Origin: Parafannyhessea sp902761955 | Lineage (GTDB): Bacteria; Actinomycetota; Coriobacteriia; Coriobacteriales; Atopobiaceae | Assembly (NCBI GenBank): GCA_902761955.1 | Contig: CACWMM010000005.1 | Coordinates: 1 to 64,000, forward strand | DNA length: 64,000 nt | Direction of reading: 5' to 3' | Part shown: in pieces, positions 50,141 through 58,251 of the stretch | Position numbering within the stretch: position 1 is the stretch's first letter | How the letters are laid out: every line of letters starts with the position of its first letter | Notes under the pieces: generated by a model | Database searches by the model: none | Seen by the model: only the letters and a program-made list of their open reading frames with translations | Told to the model about the DNA's origin: nothing | Translations under genes and position numbers: made by a program

Positions 50141-51003
50141 TGGCACAGTCGACCTACGTTCCGGACAGGGTCGGCGTCGTCGGGCTCGGCCTCATGGGCG
50201 GCTCGTTCGCGAAGGCGGAGCACGAGGGCGGCCGCGAGGTGTACGCGTGGAACCGCACGCACGCCACCGTGGAGCTCGCGGAGATCGAGACCATCGACGG
50301 CGAGCTCACCGACGACGTCATCCCCACGTGCGAGCTCATCATCCTCGCGGGCTACCCCCAGGTCTCCATCGACTGGCTGCAGAGGATGGCCGACCTCATC
50401 TCGCCCGGCGCCATCGTCATCGACGCCGTGGGCGTGAAGCGCGTCATATGCGAGAAGTGCTTCGCCATCGCCGAGGGCCACGACTGGACGTTCGTGGGCT
50501 GCCACCCCATGGCGGGCACCCAGTACTCCGGCTTCGCGCACTCCCGCGCGAACATGTTCCACGGCGCGCCCATGGTGGTCGTGCCGCCCCAGATGGACGA
50601 CTTCGACCGCGCAGGCGTGCTCGAGCGCCTGAAGCACCTGCTCGAGCCGTGCGGCTTCGGCTCGTTCACGCTCTCCACCGCGGCGTTCCACGACGAGCAA
50701 ATCGCGTACACGTCGCAGCTGGCGCATGTCGTGTCCAACGCGTACGTCAAGAGCCCCGCGGCCCAGAGCCACAAGGGATTCTCGGCCGGCTCGTACAAGG
50801 ACCTCACGCGCGTCGCGCGCCTGAACGCCCCCATGTGGCGCGAGCTGTTCCTCGACAACGCGGACAACCTCTCGCGCGAGATCGGAACCCTGATCGACAA
50901 CCTCCAGCAGTACAAGGACGCGATCGACGTGCGCGACGGGCAGAGGCTCGAGGTCCTTCTCGCCGAGGGCGACCGCCTGAAGAGGGAGGCAGAGCGCAGA
51001 TGA
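50140..51003 (+). CDS. tyrA: Prephenate dehydrogenase
   Basis: NAD(P)-dependent oxidative decarboxylation of prephenate to 4-hydroxyphenylpyruvate on the way to tyrosine. 287 residues: Rossmann motif VGVVGLGLMGGSFAKA (about 12-27), catalytic-region VGCHPMAGTQYSGFAHSRANMF, and a helical C-terminal domain with SYKDLTRVA. No ACT domain. ATG overlaps the aroF stop (TGATG), and its stop overlaps the aroB start (ATGA). Arogenate use cannot be ruled out. Confidence 0.93.
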   Translation: MAQSTYVPDRVGVVGLGLMGGSFAKAEHEGGREVYAWNRTHATVELAEIETIDGELTDDVIPTCELIILAGYPQVSIDWLQRMADLISPGAIVIDAVGVKRVICEKCFAIAEGHDWTFVGCHPMAGTQYSGFAHSRANMFHGAPMVVVPPQMDDFDRAGVLERLKHLLEPCGFGSFTLSTAAFHDEQIAYTSQLAHVVSNAYVKSPAAQSHKGFSAGSYKDLTRVARLNAPMWRELFLDNADNLSREIGTLIDNLQQYKDAIDVRDGQRLEVLLAEGDRLKREAERR

Positions 51004-52094
51004 GCACCTCCACCGTTCACGTGAGCACGCCGTCGCGCAGCTACGACGTCCTCATCGGCCAGGGCGTGATCGACGAGGTCGGCACACTCACGCGCAAGGC
51101 GTGCGGCGGCTCAGCGGCGTGCGTCGTCGCGGACGACAACGTGGCGCCGCTGTACGCGAACGCCGTGGCGGAGTCTCTTGCGGACGCCGGCTACCGCACG
51201 ACGCTCCAGGTGTTTCCCGCGGGCGAGAAGTACAAGCGCCTCTCCACCCTCTCGGACCTGCTCGAGGGCCTCGCCGCGGCCGAGCTTACGCGCGACGACG
51301 TCGTCGTCGCGGTCGGCGGCGGCGTCACCGGCGACATGGGCGGGCTCGCCGCGACGCTGTACCTGCGCGGGTGCAAGGTCGTGCAGGTGCCCACGTCGCT
51401 TCTGGCCATGGTGGACTCCTCCGTCGGCGGAAAGACCGCCGTCGACCTCGAGGCCGGCAAGAACCTCGCCGGCGCGTTCTTCCAGCCGTCGCTCGTCGTC
51501 GCGGACGTGGACTGCCTGGACACGCTCACGCCGAAGCTCTTCACGGACTCGTGCGGTGAGGTCATCAAGCACGGCGTCATCCGCGACGAGGCGCTGTTCC
51601 GCCGCCTGGCGGCCCGCCCCATCAACGCGGACGGCTTTGACCCCCAGGAGCTTGAGGACGTGATCTGCCGCAACGTCCAGATCAAGCGCGACGTGGTGGA
51701 CGCGGACGAGCGCGAGCGGGGGCTTCGCCAGATCCTGAACTTCGGCCACACCATCGGCCACGCGATCGAGGCGGCAAGCGACTTCTCGCTCGGCCACGGC
51801 TCGAGCGTCGCCGCAGGCATGTGCTGCATCGCCCGCGCTTCCTCGCGCATGGGCTGGTGCGGACAGGACGTCGCGGACGACATAGTCGCCGCCGTGGCGG
51901 CCTACGGGCTCCCCACGGACACCGCGGTCGACCACGACACGCTCCTCTCGTTCGCCACGCACGACAAGAAGCGCCACGGTTCGACGGTGAACGTCGTCGT
52001 GCCCACGCGCATCGGCGCGGTCGAGGTCAGGACCGTCTCGCTGCCCGAGTTCCGCCACCTCGTCGACCTGGGCTGCGGCACGGGCGCCGCGTAG
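51000..52094 (+). CDS. aroB: 3-dehydroquinate synthase
   Basis: Converts DAHP to 3-dehydroquinate with NAD and a divalent metal. 364 residues with the hallmark VVVAVGGGVTGDMGGLAATLYLRG, VPTSLLAMVDSSVGGKTAVD, CGEVIKHGVI, NFGHTIGHAIEAAS and HDKKRHGSTVNVVVP. The zinc-binding Glu and two His residues lie in these blocks. The start overlaps the tyrA stop. Confidence 0.97.
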   Translation: MSTSTVHVSTPSRSYDVLIGQGVIDEVGTLTRKACGGSAACVVADDNVAPLYANAVAESLADAGYRTTLQVFPAGEKYKRLSTLSDLLEGLAAAELTRDDVVVAVGGGVTGDMGGLAATLYLRGCKVVQVPTSLLAMVDSSVGGKTAVDLEAGKNLAGAFFQPSLVVADVDCLDTLTPKLFTDSCGEVIKHGVIRDEALFRRLAARPINADGFDPQELEDVICRNVQIKRDVVDADERERGLRQILNFGHTIGHAIEAASDFSLGHGSSVAAGMCCIARASSRMGWCGQDVADDIVAAVAAYGLPTDTAVDHDTLLSFATHDKKRHGSTVNVVVPTRIGAVEVRTVSLPEFRHLVDLGCGTGAA

Positions 52095-52111
52095 GCCCTA
52101 AGGAGAAGAGC

Positions 52112-53346
52112 ATGGACGTCACGATCGAACCCCATCCGCTTTCGGGCACGGTGCCGGCGGTGGCCTCCAAGTCCGTCGCGCACCGGCTGCTCATCCTCGC
52201 GGCCCTCGCGGACGGCACGACCGACATCGACTGCAACACCACCTCGAGGGACATCGACGCCACGGCTCGCTGCCTCGAGGCCCTCGGCGCGCGCATCGCG
52301 CGCACGAGGCGCGGGTTCCGCGTGCGGCCCATCCCGCGCGACGCGGACGGCGCGCCGCTTGCCGCCTCGGGCGCGACGCTCGACTGCGGCGAGTCAGGCT
52401 CCACGCTGCGCTTCATGCTGCCCGTGGCGGCGGCGCTGGGGCGCCCGTGCGCGCTCGACGGCCACGGCCGCCTGACAGAGCGCCCGCTCTCCCCCCTCTA
52501 CGAGGAGCTCGCGTCGCACGGCGCGCGGCTTTCCCAGAAGGGCGTTTTGCCGCTTCGCGTCGAGGGAGACCTTGCCGGCGGCACGTTCGACATCCCAGGC
52601 GACGTCTCCTCCCAGTACGTGTCCGGCCTCCTCATGGCGGCTCCGTTCCTTCCGGGCGGCGTGCGCGTGCGCGTGAGCGAGCCGTTCGAGTCGCGCGCGT
52701 ACGTGACCATCACAACGGACGCCCTGCACGCGTTTGGCGTGGGCGTTCGCGTGACGCGCGAGGAGGAAGACGGCGCCTCGTTCGAGGTGTTCGAGGTGGC
52801 GCCGCAGGCGGTGCGTACGCCCGGGACCGTCGCCGTGGAGGGCGACTGGTCCAACTCCGCGTTCTGGCTCGCGGCAGGCGCCATCGCCGGCCCCGTGAGC
52901 GTGACGGGGCTCGATGCCAAAAGCTCGCAGGGCGACCGCGCCATCGTCGCCGCCGCGTCGCTTCTGGGCGCCCGCGCCCGCACCGAGGGAGGCTGCGCAA
53001 CCTCAGAGCGCGCCGCGCTTCGCGGCAGGACCGTGAGCGTGGCCGAGATCCCGGACCTCGTGCCCCCCATCGCGGCCATGGCCGCGTACGCCCAGGGCGA
53101 GACCCGCATCACCGACGCCGCGCGCCTGCGCCTGAAGGAGTCCGACCGTCTCGAGACCGTGCGCGCCGCCATCGCATGCATGGGAGGCGACGCCACGGTC
53201 GAAGGCGACGACCTTCTCCGGCCGTGTGCGCCGCGCATGCGCAGGGCCCCACCACCATCCGCGGCGCGGAGTGCGTCGCGAAGTCCTACCCCACCTTCTT
53301 CGACGACTTTCGCTCGCTGGGCGGGGTCGTGCGCGAAAGCGAGTAA
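52112..53346 (+). pseudogene. aroA: 3-phosphoshikimate 1-carboxyvinyltransferase (EPSP synthase), frame broken near 3' end
   Basis: Would join PEP to shikimate 3-phosphate. ATG 52112 follows AAGGAGAAGAGC. Frame 1 is good for about 370 codons (SKSVAHRLLILAALADG, CGESGSTLRFMLP, RLKESDRLETV). After MGGDATVEGDDLL, near 53219-53222, homology moves to another frame, reading AVCAAHAQGPTTIRGAECVAKSYPTFFDDFRSLGG to the stop at 53346. Total length is one base short of a multiple of three, so a single missing base explains it. Unshifted translation would run to 53551 inside aroC. It may be a real mutation or a sequencing/assembly error. Confidence 0.88.
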
Positions 53347-53349
53347 GCT

Positions 53350-54352
53350 ATGCCTTCCACCTTTGGAAACGCCCTTAGGGTCACCGTGTTCGGACAGTCG
53401 CACTCCCAGGCCGTCGGCTGCGTCGTGGAGGGGCTCCCCTCCGGCCACGTGGTCGACATGGAGGCGCTCGGGCGCTTCATGGCGCGTCGCGCGCCCGGCC
53501 AGGGCCCGTGGACGACGCCGCGCAAGGAGGCGGACCTGCCGCGTATCGTGAGCGGCCTCAACCCCAGGGGCGCCACGTGCGGCGCGCCGCTCGCCATCGT
53601 GATAGAGAACACGAACACTCGCTCGCGCGACTACGACAACCTCATGGCGGTGCCGCGCCCGGGCCACGCCGACTACACCGCGTGGGCAAAGTGGCATGGC
53701 AACCAGGACGTCCCCGGCGGCGGCCACTTCTCTGGCCGGCTGACGGCACCCTTGTGCGCCGCGGGCGGCATCGCGCTCCAGATGCTGGCAGAGCGCGGCG
53801 TGCGCGTGGGCGCCCACCTGCTGAGCGTGGCGGACGTGCGCGACGAGCCGCTGTGCGCGCTCGACAACGCGCCCGCGTCCCAGGTGCGCCTGCAAGGGCA
53901 GCTCGACGCGCTCACTGACGGCCGCACCTTTCCCACGATAGACGCCGAAGCCGGCAAGGCCATGCTCGCCGCCATCGACGACGCGCGCCGCGAGCTCGAC
54001 TCCGTCGGCGGCGTCGTGGAGTGCGTGGCCACGGGCATGCCGGCCGGCGTGGGCTCGCCCATGTTCGACGGCATCGAAAACCTCATCGCGCGCGCAGCGT
54101 TTGGCGTACCCGCCGTTAAGGGCGTGGAGTTCGGCCGCGGCTTCGAGGCGGCGCGCCTGCGCGGCAGCGAGGACAACGACCCGTACCGCATGGTGGACGG
54201 CACCGTCACGCCCGTGACGAACAACCACGCTCGAGGTGCACGGCCGCCACGACCCGTGCGTCGCGACGCGCGCCGTGCCCGTTGCGGAGGCCATCTGCGC
54301 GCTTGCGCTGCTGGACGCGCTCCTGAGCTTCCCGCCGGAACCCGAGCAGTAG
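53350..54352 (+). pseudogene. aroC: Chorismate synthase with internal deletion and frameshift
   Basis: Would convert EPSP to chorismate. ATG 53350. The N-terminal 295 codons are normal (VTVFGQSHSQAVGCVVEGLPSG, GGGHFSGRLTA, GSPMFDGIENLIARAAFGVPAVKGVEFG, GTVTPVTNNH). Directly after NNH, where homologues continue with a glycine-rich loop and an AFKPTPSI-type block, the sequence jumps to another frame coding LEVHGRHDPCVATRAVPVAEAICALALLDALL and stops at 54352. About 40 codons are missing, with a net frame change. The unshifted frame stays open through the gap into pheA in frame, making a 757-codon chimeric ORF. Probably non-functional as read. Confidence 0.88.
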
Positions 54353-54477
54353 CGCCTGGCCGCAGCTGCCCAAACGCGGCGCCCCGGTACACGCAGCGCC
54401 ATGGGCACCCCATCACGTCACACGAGTCCCGCACGTCGGCAGTCGGCGCCGCGGGCGAGAAGAACCACGGAGGAACA

Positions 54478-55623
54478 GTGGAAGACCTCTCTGACATCAG
54501 GAAAGAGATCGACTCGATAGACACAGAGATCGTGGAGCTCTTCAAGCGCCGCATGGCGTGCGCCGACGCGGTCGCCGCGTACAAGCGCGCCCACAACCTG
54601 CCCGTGCTCGACAGGTCGCGCGAGCGCGAGCTTCTGGCGCGGCGCGCAGCCCAGGTGCCCGAGGACATGAAGGTGTACACGGAGGTCCTGTTTGAGCTGC
54701 TGATGGAGGCGTCACGCAACCGCCAGGGCGAGCGTCTGGGGGCGGGCGGCCACACGGTCGAGCAGATTCGCGACGCCCTTGCGCACAGCCCGGAGCTGTT
54801 TCCGCGCGACGCGTACGTGGCATGTCAGGGGGTGGAGGGCGCGTACCAGCAGATCGCGACGGACCGCATCTTCCGCCACGCGAACATTGGCTACTTCGAC
54901 ACGTTTGACGCGGTGTTTCGCGCCGTGGAGGAGAACTATGCGGACTTCGGCGTGCTGCCGATAGAAAACAGCACGGCAGGCTCCGTCAACCAGGTGTTCG
55001 ACCTCATGATGCGCCATAACTTCCACATCGTGCGCACGTGCCGCCTGAAGGTGGACCACAACCTGCTGGCGAAGCCCGGCTGCGGCCTTGAGGACGTGCG
55101 TCACATCTACAGCCACGAGCAGGCCATCAACCAGTGCGGGGAGTTCCTCTCGTCTCTTAGGGGCGTCACGGTGCACGCGTGCGAGAACACGGCCATGGCC
55201 TCGAAGATGGTGGCGGAGAGCGAGCACCGCGACGTGGCCGCGCTCGCGTCCCGCGCGTGCGCAAGGATCTACGGGCTTGACGTGCTCGCGTCCGGCGTGC
55301 AGGACCAGGGCAACAACTACACGCGCTTCGCGTGCATATCCAAGGACCTCGTCATCTATCCCGGCGCGAACCGCAGCACGTTCATGCTGGTGGTGAACCA
55401 CGAGCCGGGCGCGCTGTACAAGGTGCTCGCGAAGTTCTACGACCTGGACATCAACATCATCAAGCTCGAGAGCCGCCCCATACCCGACCGCGACTTCGAG
55501 TTCATGTTCTACTTCGACATCGACTGCCCCGCCGCGTCGCCGGAGTTCTTCACGCTGGTGCGCTCGCTGGAGTCCACGTGCGAGGAGTTCCGCTACCTCG
55601 GCAGCTACAGCGAGGTGATCTAG
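54478..55623 (+). CDS. pheA: Bifunctional chorismate mutase / prephenate dehydratase
   Basis: Makes prephenate, then phenylpyruvate. Own start GTG 54478 with GGAGGAACA directly before, giving 381 residues. Chorismate mutase AroQ-type domain at about 1-90 (IRKEIDSIDTEIVELFKRRMACADAV), prephenate dehydratase domain at about 105-285 (YFDTFDAVFRAVEENYADFGVLPIENSTAGSV, DQGNNYTRFACIS), and C-terminal ACT domain at about 295-375 for phenylalanine feedback (SRPIPDRDFEFMFYFDI). The open frame continues upstream into the broken aroC, but homology begins at this GTG. Confidence 0.95.
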   Translation: MEDLSDIRKEIDSIDTEIVELFKRRMACADAVAAYKRAHNLPVLDRSRERELLARRAAQVPEDMKVYTEVLFELLMEASRNRQGERLGAGGHTVEQIRDALAHSPELFPRDAYVACQGVEGAYQQIATDRIFRHANIGYFDTFDAVFRAVEENYADFGVLPIENSTAGSVNQVFDLMMRHNFHIVRTCRLKVDHNLLAKPGCGLEDVRHIYSHEQAINQCGEFLSSLRGVTVHACENTAMASKMVAESEHRDVAALASRACARIYGLDVLASGVQDQGNNYTRFACISKDLVIYPGANRSTFMLVVNHEPGALYKVLAKFYDLDINIIKLESRPIPDRDFEFMFYFDIDCPAASPEFFTLVRSLESTCEEFRYLGSYSEVI

Positions 55624-55624
55624 G

Positions 55625-56944
55625 ATGGCGCAGGATTGTGTCACGCCCGGGGGCGGCGCGACCGAGGCCAAAGCGCGCTTTGGCCTGCTGGGCCGCACGC
55701 TCGGCCACAGCTGGTCGCCACTCATCCACGCGCGGCTGGGATCCACGCCGTACGACCTGATCGAACTTGAGCCGGACGAGGTGGCACCGTTCGTGCGCGA
55801 GGACGCGTCGTGGCGCGGACTCAACGTGACCATCCCTTACAAGCGCGACGCGGCACGCCTTGCGGACGAGCGCTCGAGGCGCGTGGAGCGCCTGGGCGTG
55901 GCGAACACGCTCGTGCGAAGGCCCGACGGCAGCATCTATGCGGACAACACGGACGTCCTGGGCTTTGGGTGGATGCTGGAGTCGTTCTGCCGCGAGCGCC
56001 TGGGGCTTGAAGGCGCCTTTGCGCTCGCAGGCGCGGACGTCCTCGTGCTGGGCGACGGCGGCGCGAGCCAGGCCGTGCAGGCGGCGCTCGAGGACACCGG
56101 CGCGCACGTGTCCGTCATATCGCGCCGCGGGGACGACGGCTACGAGGGCCTTCCCGAGCGGCACCCCCACGCGCTTCTCGTCGTGAACACGACGCCGGTG
56201 GGCATGTACCCCAAGTGCCCGGCGACCGTCGTGCCGGAGCGCGACCTCGCGGCGCTCACGGAGCTGCGCGGCGTTCTGGACGTGGTGTACAACCCTCGCC
56301 GCACCGGCATCTGCCTTGCGGCGGAGCGGCTGGGCCTGCCGTGGCAGAGCGGCCTTGCCATGCTGGTGGCGCAGGCGCTCTTCTCGAGCGAGCAGTTCCA
56401 GGGAGCGCGGCTCGACCGCTCGCTCGTGGGCGCCATCGAGAAGGAGATCTGCGACCAGACGGAAAACGTCGTGCTCATAGGCATGCCGGGCGTGGGAAAG
56501 ACCACCACGGGCCGCGCCCTCGCCCACCTTTTGGGACGTCCGTTCGTGGACCTGGACGACGCGTTCAGGCTCGAGTTTGGCACCGCGGCGGCCGATTTCA
56601 TCCGCGAGCACGGCGAGGCTGAGTTCCGCGCGAGGGAGACGCAGGTCGCGGCCGACTACGGCAGCCGCTCCAGCCTCGTCGTGGCCTGCGGCGGAGGCAT
56701 CGTCACGCAGCCGCGCAACTACGACCTCCTGCACCAGAACGGCACCATAGTGCAGCTGGACCGTCCCGCAGATCAGCTGTCGCAGGCAAACCGGCCGCTT
56801 TCGCAAGCGCGCGGCATCCAGGCGCTTGCGCGCGAGCGCATGCCGCTGTACCGCGCGTGGGCAGACCTCGTGCAGCCGTGCACGGGAAGCGCCGCGGGCG
56901 ACGCGCGTGCCATCGCGACGGCGCTGGGGCTCTTCGCGCGATAG
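55625..56944 (+). CDS. aroEK: Bifunctional shikimate 5-dehydrogenase / shikimate kinase
   Basis: One 439-residue protein for two consecutive steps. Residues 18-275 are shikimate dehydrogenase (LLGRTLGHSWSPLIHARLG, LNVTIPYK with Lys73, ADNTD with Asp110, VLGDGGASQAVQAAL, LDVVYNPRRT). Residues 280-439 are shikimate kinase (P-loop GMPGVGKTT at 286-294, FVDLDDAF, CGGGIV, and a kinase-type lid). The start lies 1 nt after pheA. The linker is short and no internal start with a ribosome binding site is obvious, so a real fusion is likely. Confidence 0.93.
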   Translation: MAQDCVTPGGGATEAKARFGLLGRTLGHSWSPLIHARLGSTPYDLIELEPDEVAPFVREDASWRGLNVTIPYKRDAARLADERSRRVERLGVANTLVRRPDGSIYADNTDVLGFGWMLESFCRERLGLEGAFALAGADVLVLGDGGASQAVQAALEDTGAHVSVISRRGDDGYEGLPERHPHALLVVNTTPVGMYPKCPATVVPERDLAALTELRGVLDVVYNPRRTGICLAAERLGLPWQSGLAMLVAQALFSSEQFQGARLDRSLVGAIEKEICDQTENVVLIGMPGVGKTTTGRALAHLLGRPFVDLDDAFRLEFGTAAADFIREHGEAEFRARETQVAADYGSRSSLVVACGGGIVTQPRNYDLLHQNGTIVQLDRPADQLSQANRPLSQARGIQALARERMPLYRAWADLVQPCTGSAAGDARAIATALGLFAR

Positions 56945-56982
56945 TCGTGCCGCGCGACGGCGTTCCCGGGAACAAACCCTTC

Positions 56983-57060
56983 TTGGAAACGTTTTCGGGA
57001 ACGTTTACGGACAACATCGCAACGCTCGCGCGACCGACACCCAATGGAAACGTCCCCCTG
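56983..57060 (+). promoter_or_regulatory. LacI/CcpA-like operator cluster upstream of the EIIB-aroQ gene
   Basis: TTGGAAACGTTTTCG at 56983-56997 fits the catabolite-responsive-element consensus (WTGNAANCGNWNNCW) at all but the last position. It forms an inverted repeat AAACGTT/AACGTTT with 57000-57006. A third related element, ATGGAAACGTCC, starts at 57044 near the expected -35 region. A further palindrome, GTTCCCGGGAAC, lies at 56962-56973. A -10 candidate TATACT lies at 57073-57078. This suggests a separate, repressible promoter for the next gene. Confidence 0.5.
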
Positions 57061-57072
57061 CCCGCGCATCCG

Positions 57073-57078
57073 TATACT
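57073..57078 (+). promoter_or_regulatory. Candidate -10 for the EIIB-aroQ gene
   Basis: TATACT 42 nt before the ATG; no consensus -35. The region upstream is filled by GAAACG-type repeats. Confidence 0.4.
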
Positions 57079-57119
57079 TGGTTCTTGAAACAAGACGCAA
57101 CGTTTGGAGAATCTGGCAT

Positions 57120-58214
57120 ATGGACGCGCAGGCGGCCGCGCGGGCGGTACTCAAGAACATCGGCGGCAAGGGCAACGTCGTGCAGAACGACCTCTGCATG
57201 ACGCGACTGAGGCTTCGCGTGGCAAACCCCACGCTCATCGACCGTGACGCGCTCATCAACACAACGGGCGTGCTCGGCGTGGTCACCTTTGGCTCAAACG
57301 GTCTCGAGGTCGTATTTGGGCCGCGCTCCGTGCAGGAGGTTTTCAACGCGTTCCAGGCGATCACGGGCCTGGAGCCCACCATGGAGCTGCCGCCCCTGGG
57401 AAGACGCGCCGCAAGCGGCATCAACGTGCACATCACGGACACCAAGCCGCGCGAAGCCGGCATCGAGGAGCTCGCGGGCGCCATCGACAACGCGGCCCCG
57501 GTAGCGTCCCAGCCAAGGGCGCATGCGCTTCTCGCCCACGCGCCGCTGAGCATGCACTCCTCGCACGAGGAGGACTCGCACGCGGACGCAGACAGCACGC
57601 TTGACCTGCAGCGCCTCATGGATCTGGACAGCGCCATCGACCCAGACGACGACGCGGACGAGCTCTACGAGACGTTCGAGGACGACCCCGTGGACGCCGA
57701 CCTGGCGGAGGATGGCCCTGTGGGCGAGAAGGACGCGGACGTCGCTGTCGCAGGCGCCTCCCCCGCCGGTGGCCCGCGCCTGCTTGTGATCAACGGGCCG
57801 AACATCAACCTGCTGGGCGTGCGGGAGCCCGACCTCTACGGGCACGAGGACTACGCGTCGCTGCTGGCGCTCTGCCACGAGGTGGCCGAGGACGCCGGCT
57901 TCGCGTCGTGCGAGTGCTACCAGTCCAACCACGAGGGCGCCATCGTGGATCGCATACAGGAGGCCATGGGCACCATCGACGGCATCGTCATCAACCCCGC
58001 CGCCTACACCCACACGTCCGTCGCGATCCTGGACGCGCTCAAGGCGGTGCAGATTCCCGCGGTGGAGGTGCACATCTCCAAGGTGAGCGAGCGTGAGGAC
58101 TTCCGCCAGGTGTCCTACGTCCGCAAGGCGTGCTTCGAGACCGTCATGGGCATGGGCATCCAGGGCTACGCGAAGGCCATCCGCGACCTGGCAGACCACC
58201 TGTCGCAGGGCTAG
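57120..58214 (+). CDS. aroQ: Fusion of PTS glucose-type EIIB domain and type II 3-dehydroquinate dehydratase
   Basis: 364 residues, ATG 57120 with GGAGA nine bases before. Residues 1-82 look like a PTS glucose-family EIIB domain: LKNIGGKGNVVQNDLCMTRL keeps the phospho-cysteine (Cys26) and the C-x-T-R-L-R-L signature, and GVLGVVTFGSNGLEVVFGP follows. Residues 95-215 are a poorly conserved, His- and Asp/Glu-rich linker. Residues 219-362 are a complete type II dehydroquinase: LLVINGPNINLLGVREPDLYG (Arg235, catalytic Tyr240), CYQSNHEGAIVDRIQ, INPAAYTHTS, VEVHIS (His318), REDFRQVS. The ORF is continuous, with no good start at the AroQ domain. It supplies the dehydratase step missing elsewhere in the operon. 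I know of no described EIIB-AroQ fusion. Confidence 0.88.
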   Translation: MDAQAAARAVLKNIGGKGNVVQNDLCMTRLRLRVANPTLIDRDALINTTGVLGVVTFGSNGLEVVFGPRSVQEVFNAFQAITGLEPTMELPPLGRRAASGINVHITDTKPREAGIEELAGAIDNAAPVASQPRAHALLAHAPLSMHSSHEEDSHADADSTLDLQRLMDLDSAIDPDDDADELYETFEDDPVDADLAEDGPVGEKDADVAVAGASPAGGPRLLVINGPNINLLGVREPDLYGHEDYASLLALCHEVAEDAGFASCECYQSNHEGAIVDRIQEAMGTIDGIVINPAAYTHTSVAILDALKAVQIPAVEVHISKVSEREDFRQVSYVRKACFETVMGMGIQGYAKAIRDLADHLSQG

Positions 58215-58251
58215 CGGCCGCAGCCCCTCGACCCGGGACCGCCCCGCCGCG

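Noticed and set aside
53350..55623. A genuine AroC-PheA fusion enzyme
   Set aside because: Between the AroC and PheA parts the frame reads out-of-frame aroC sequence and intergenic DNA; the true aroC 3' end is visible in another frame, and pheA has its own GGAGG-GTG start.
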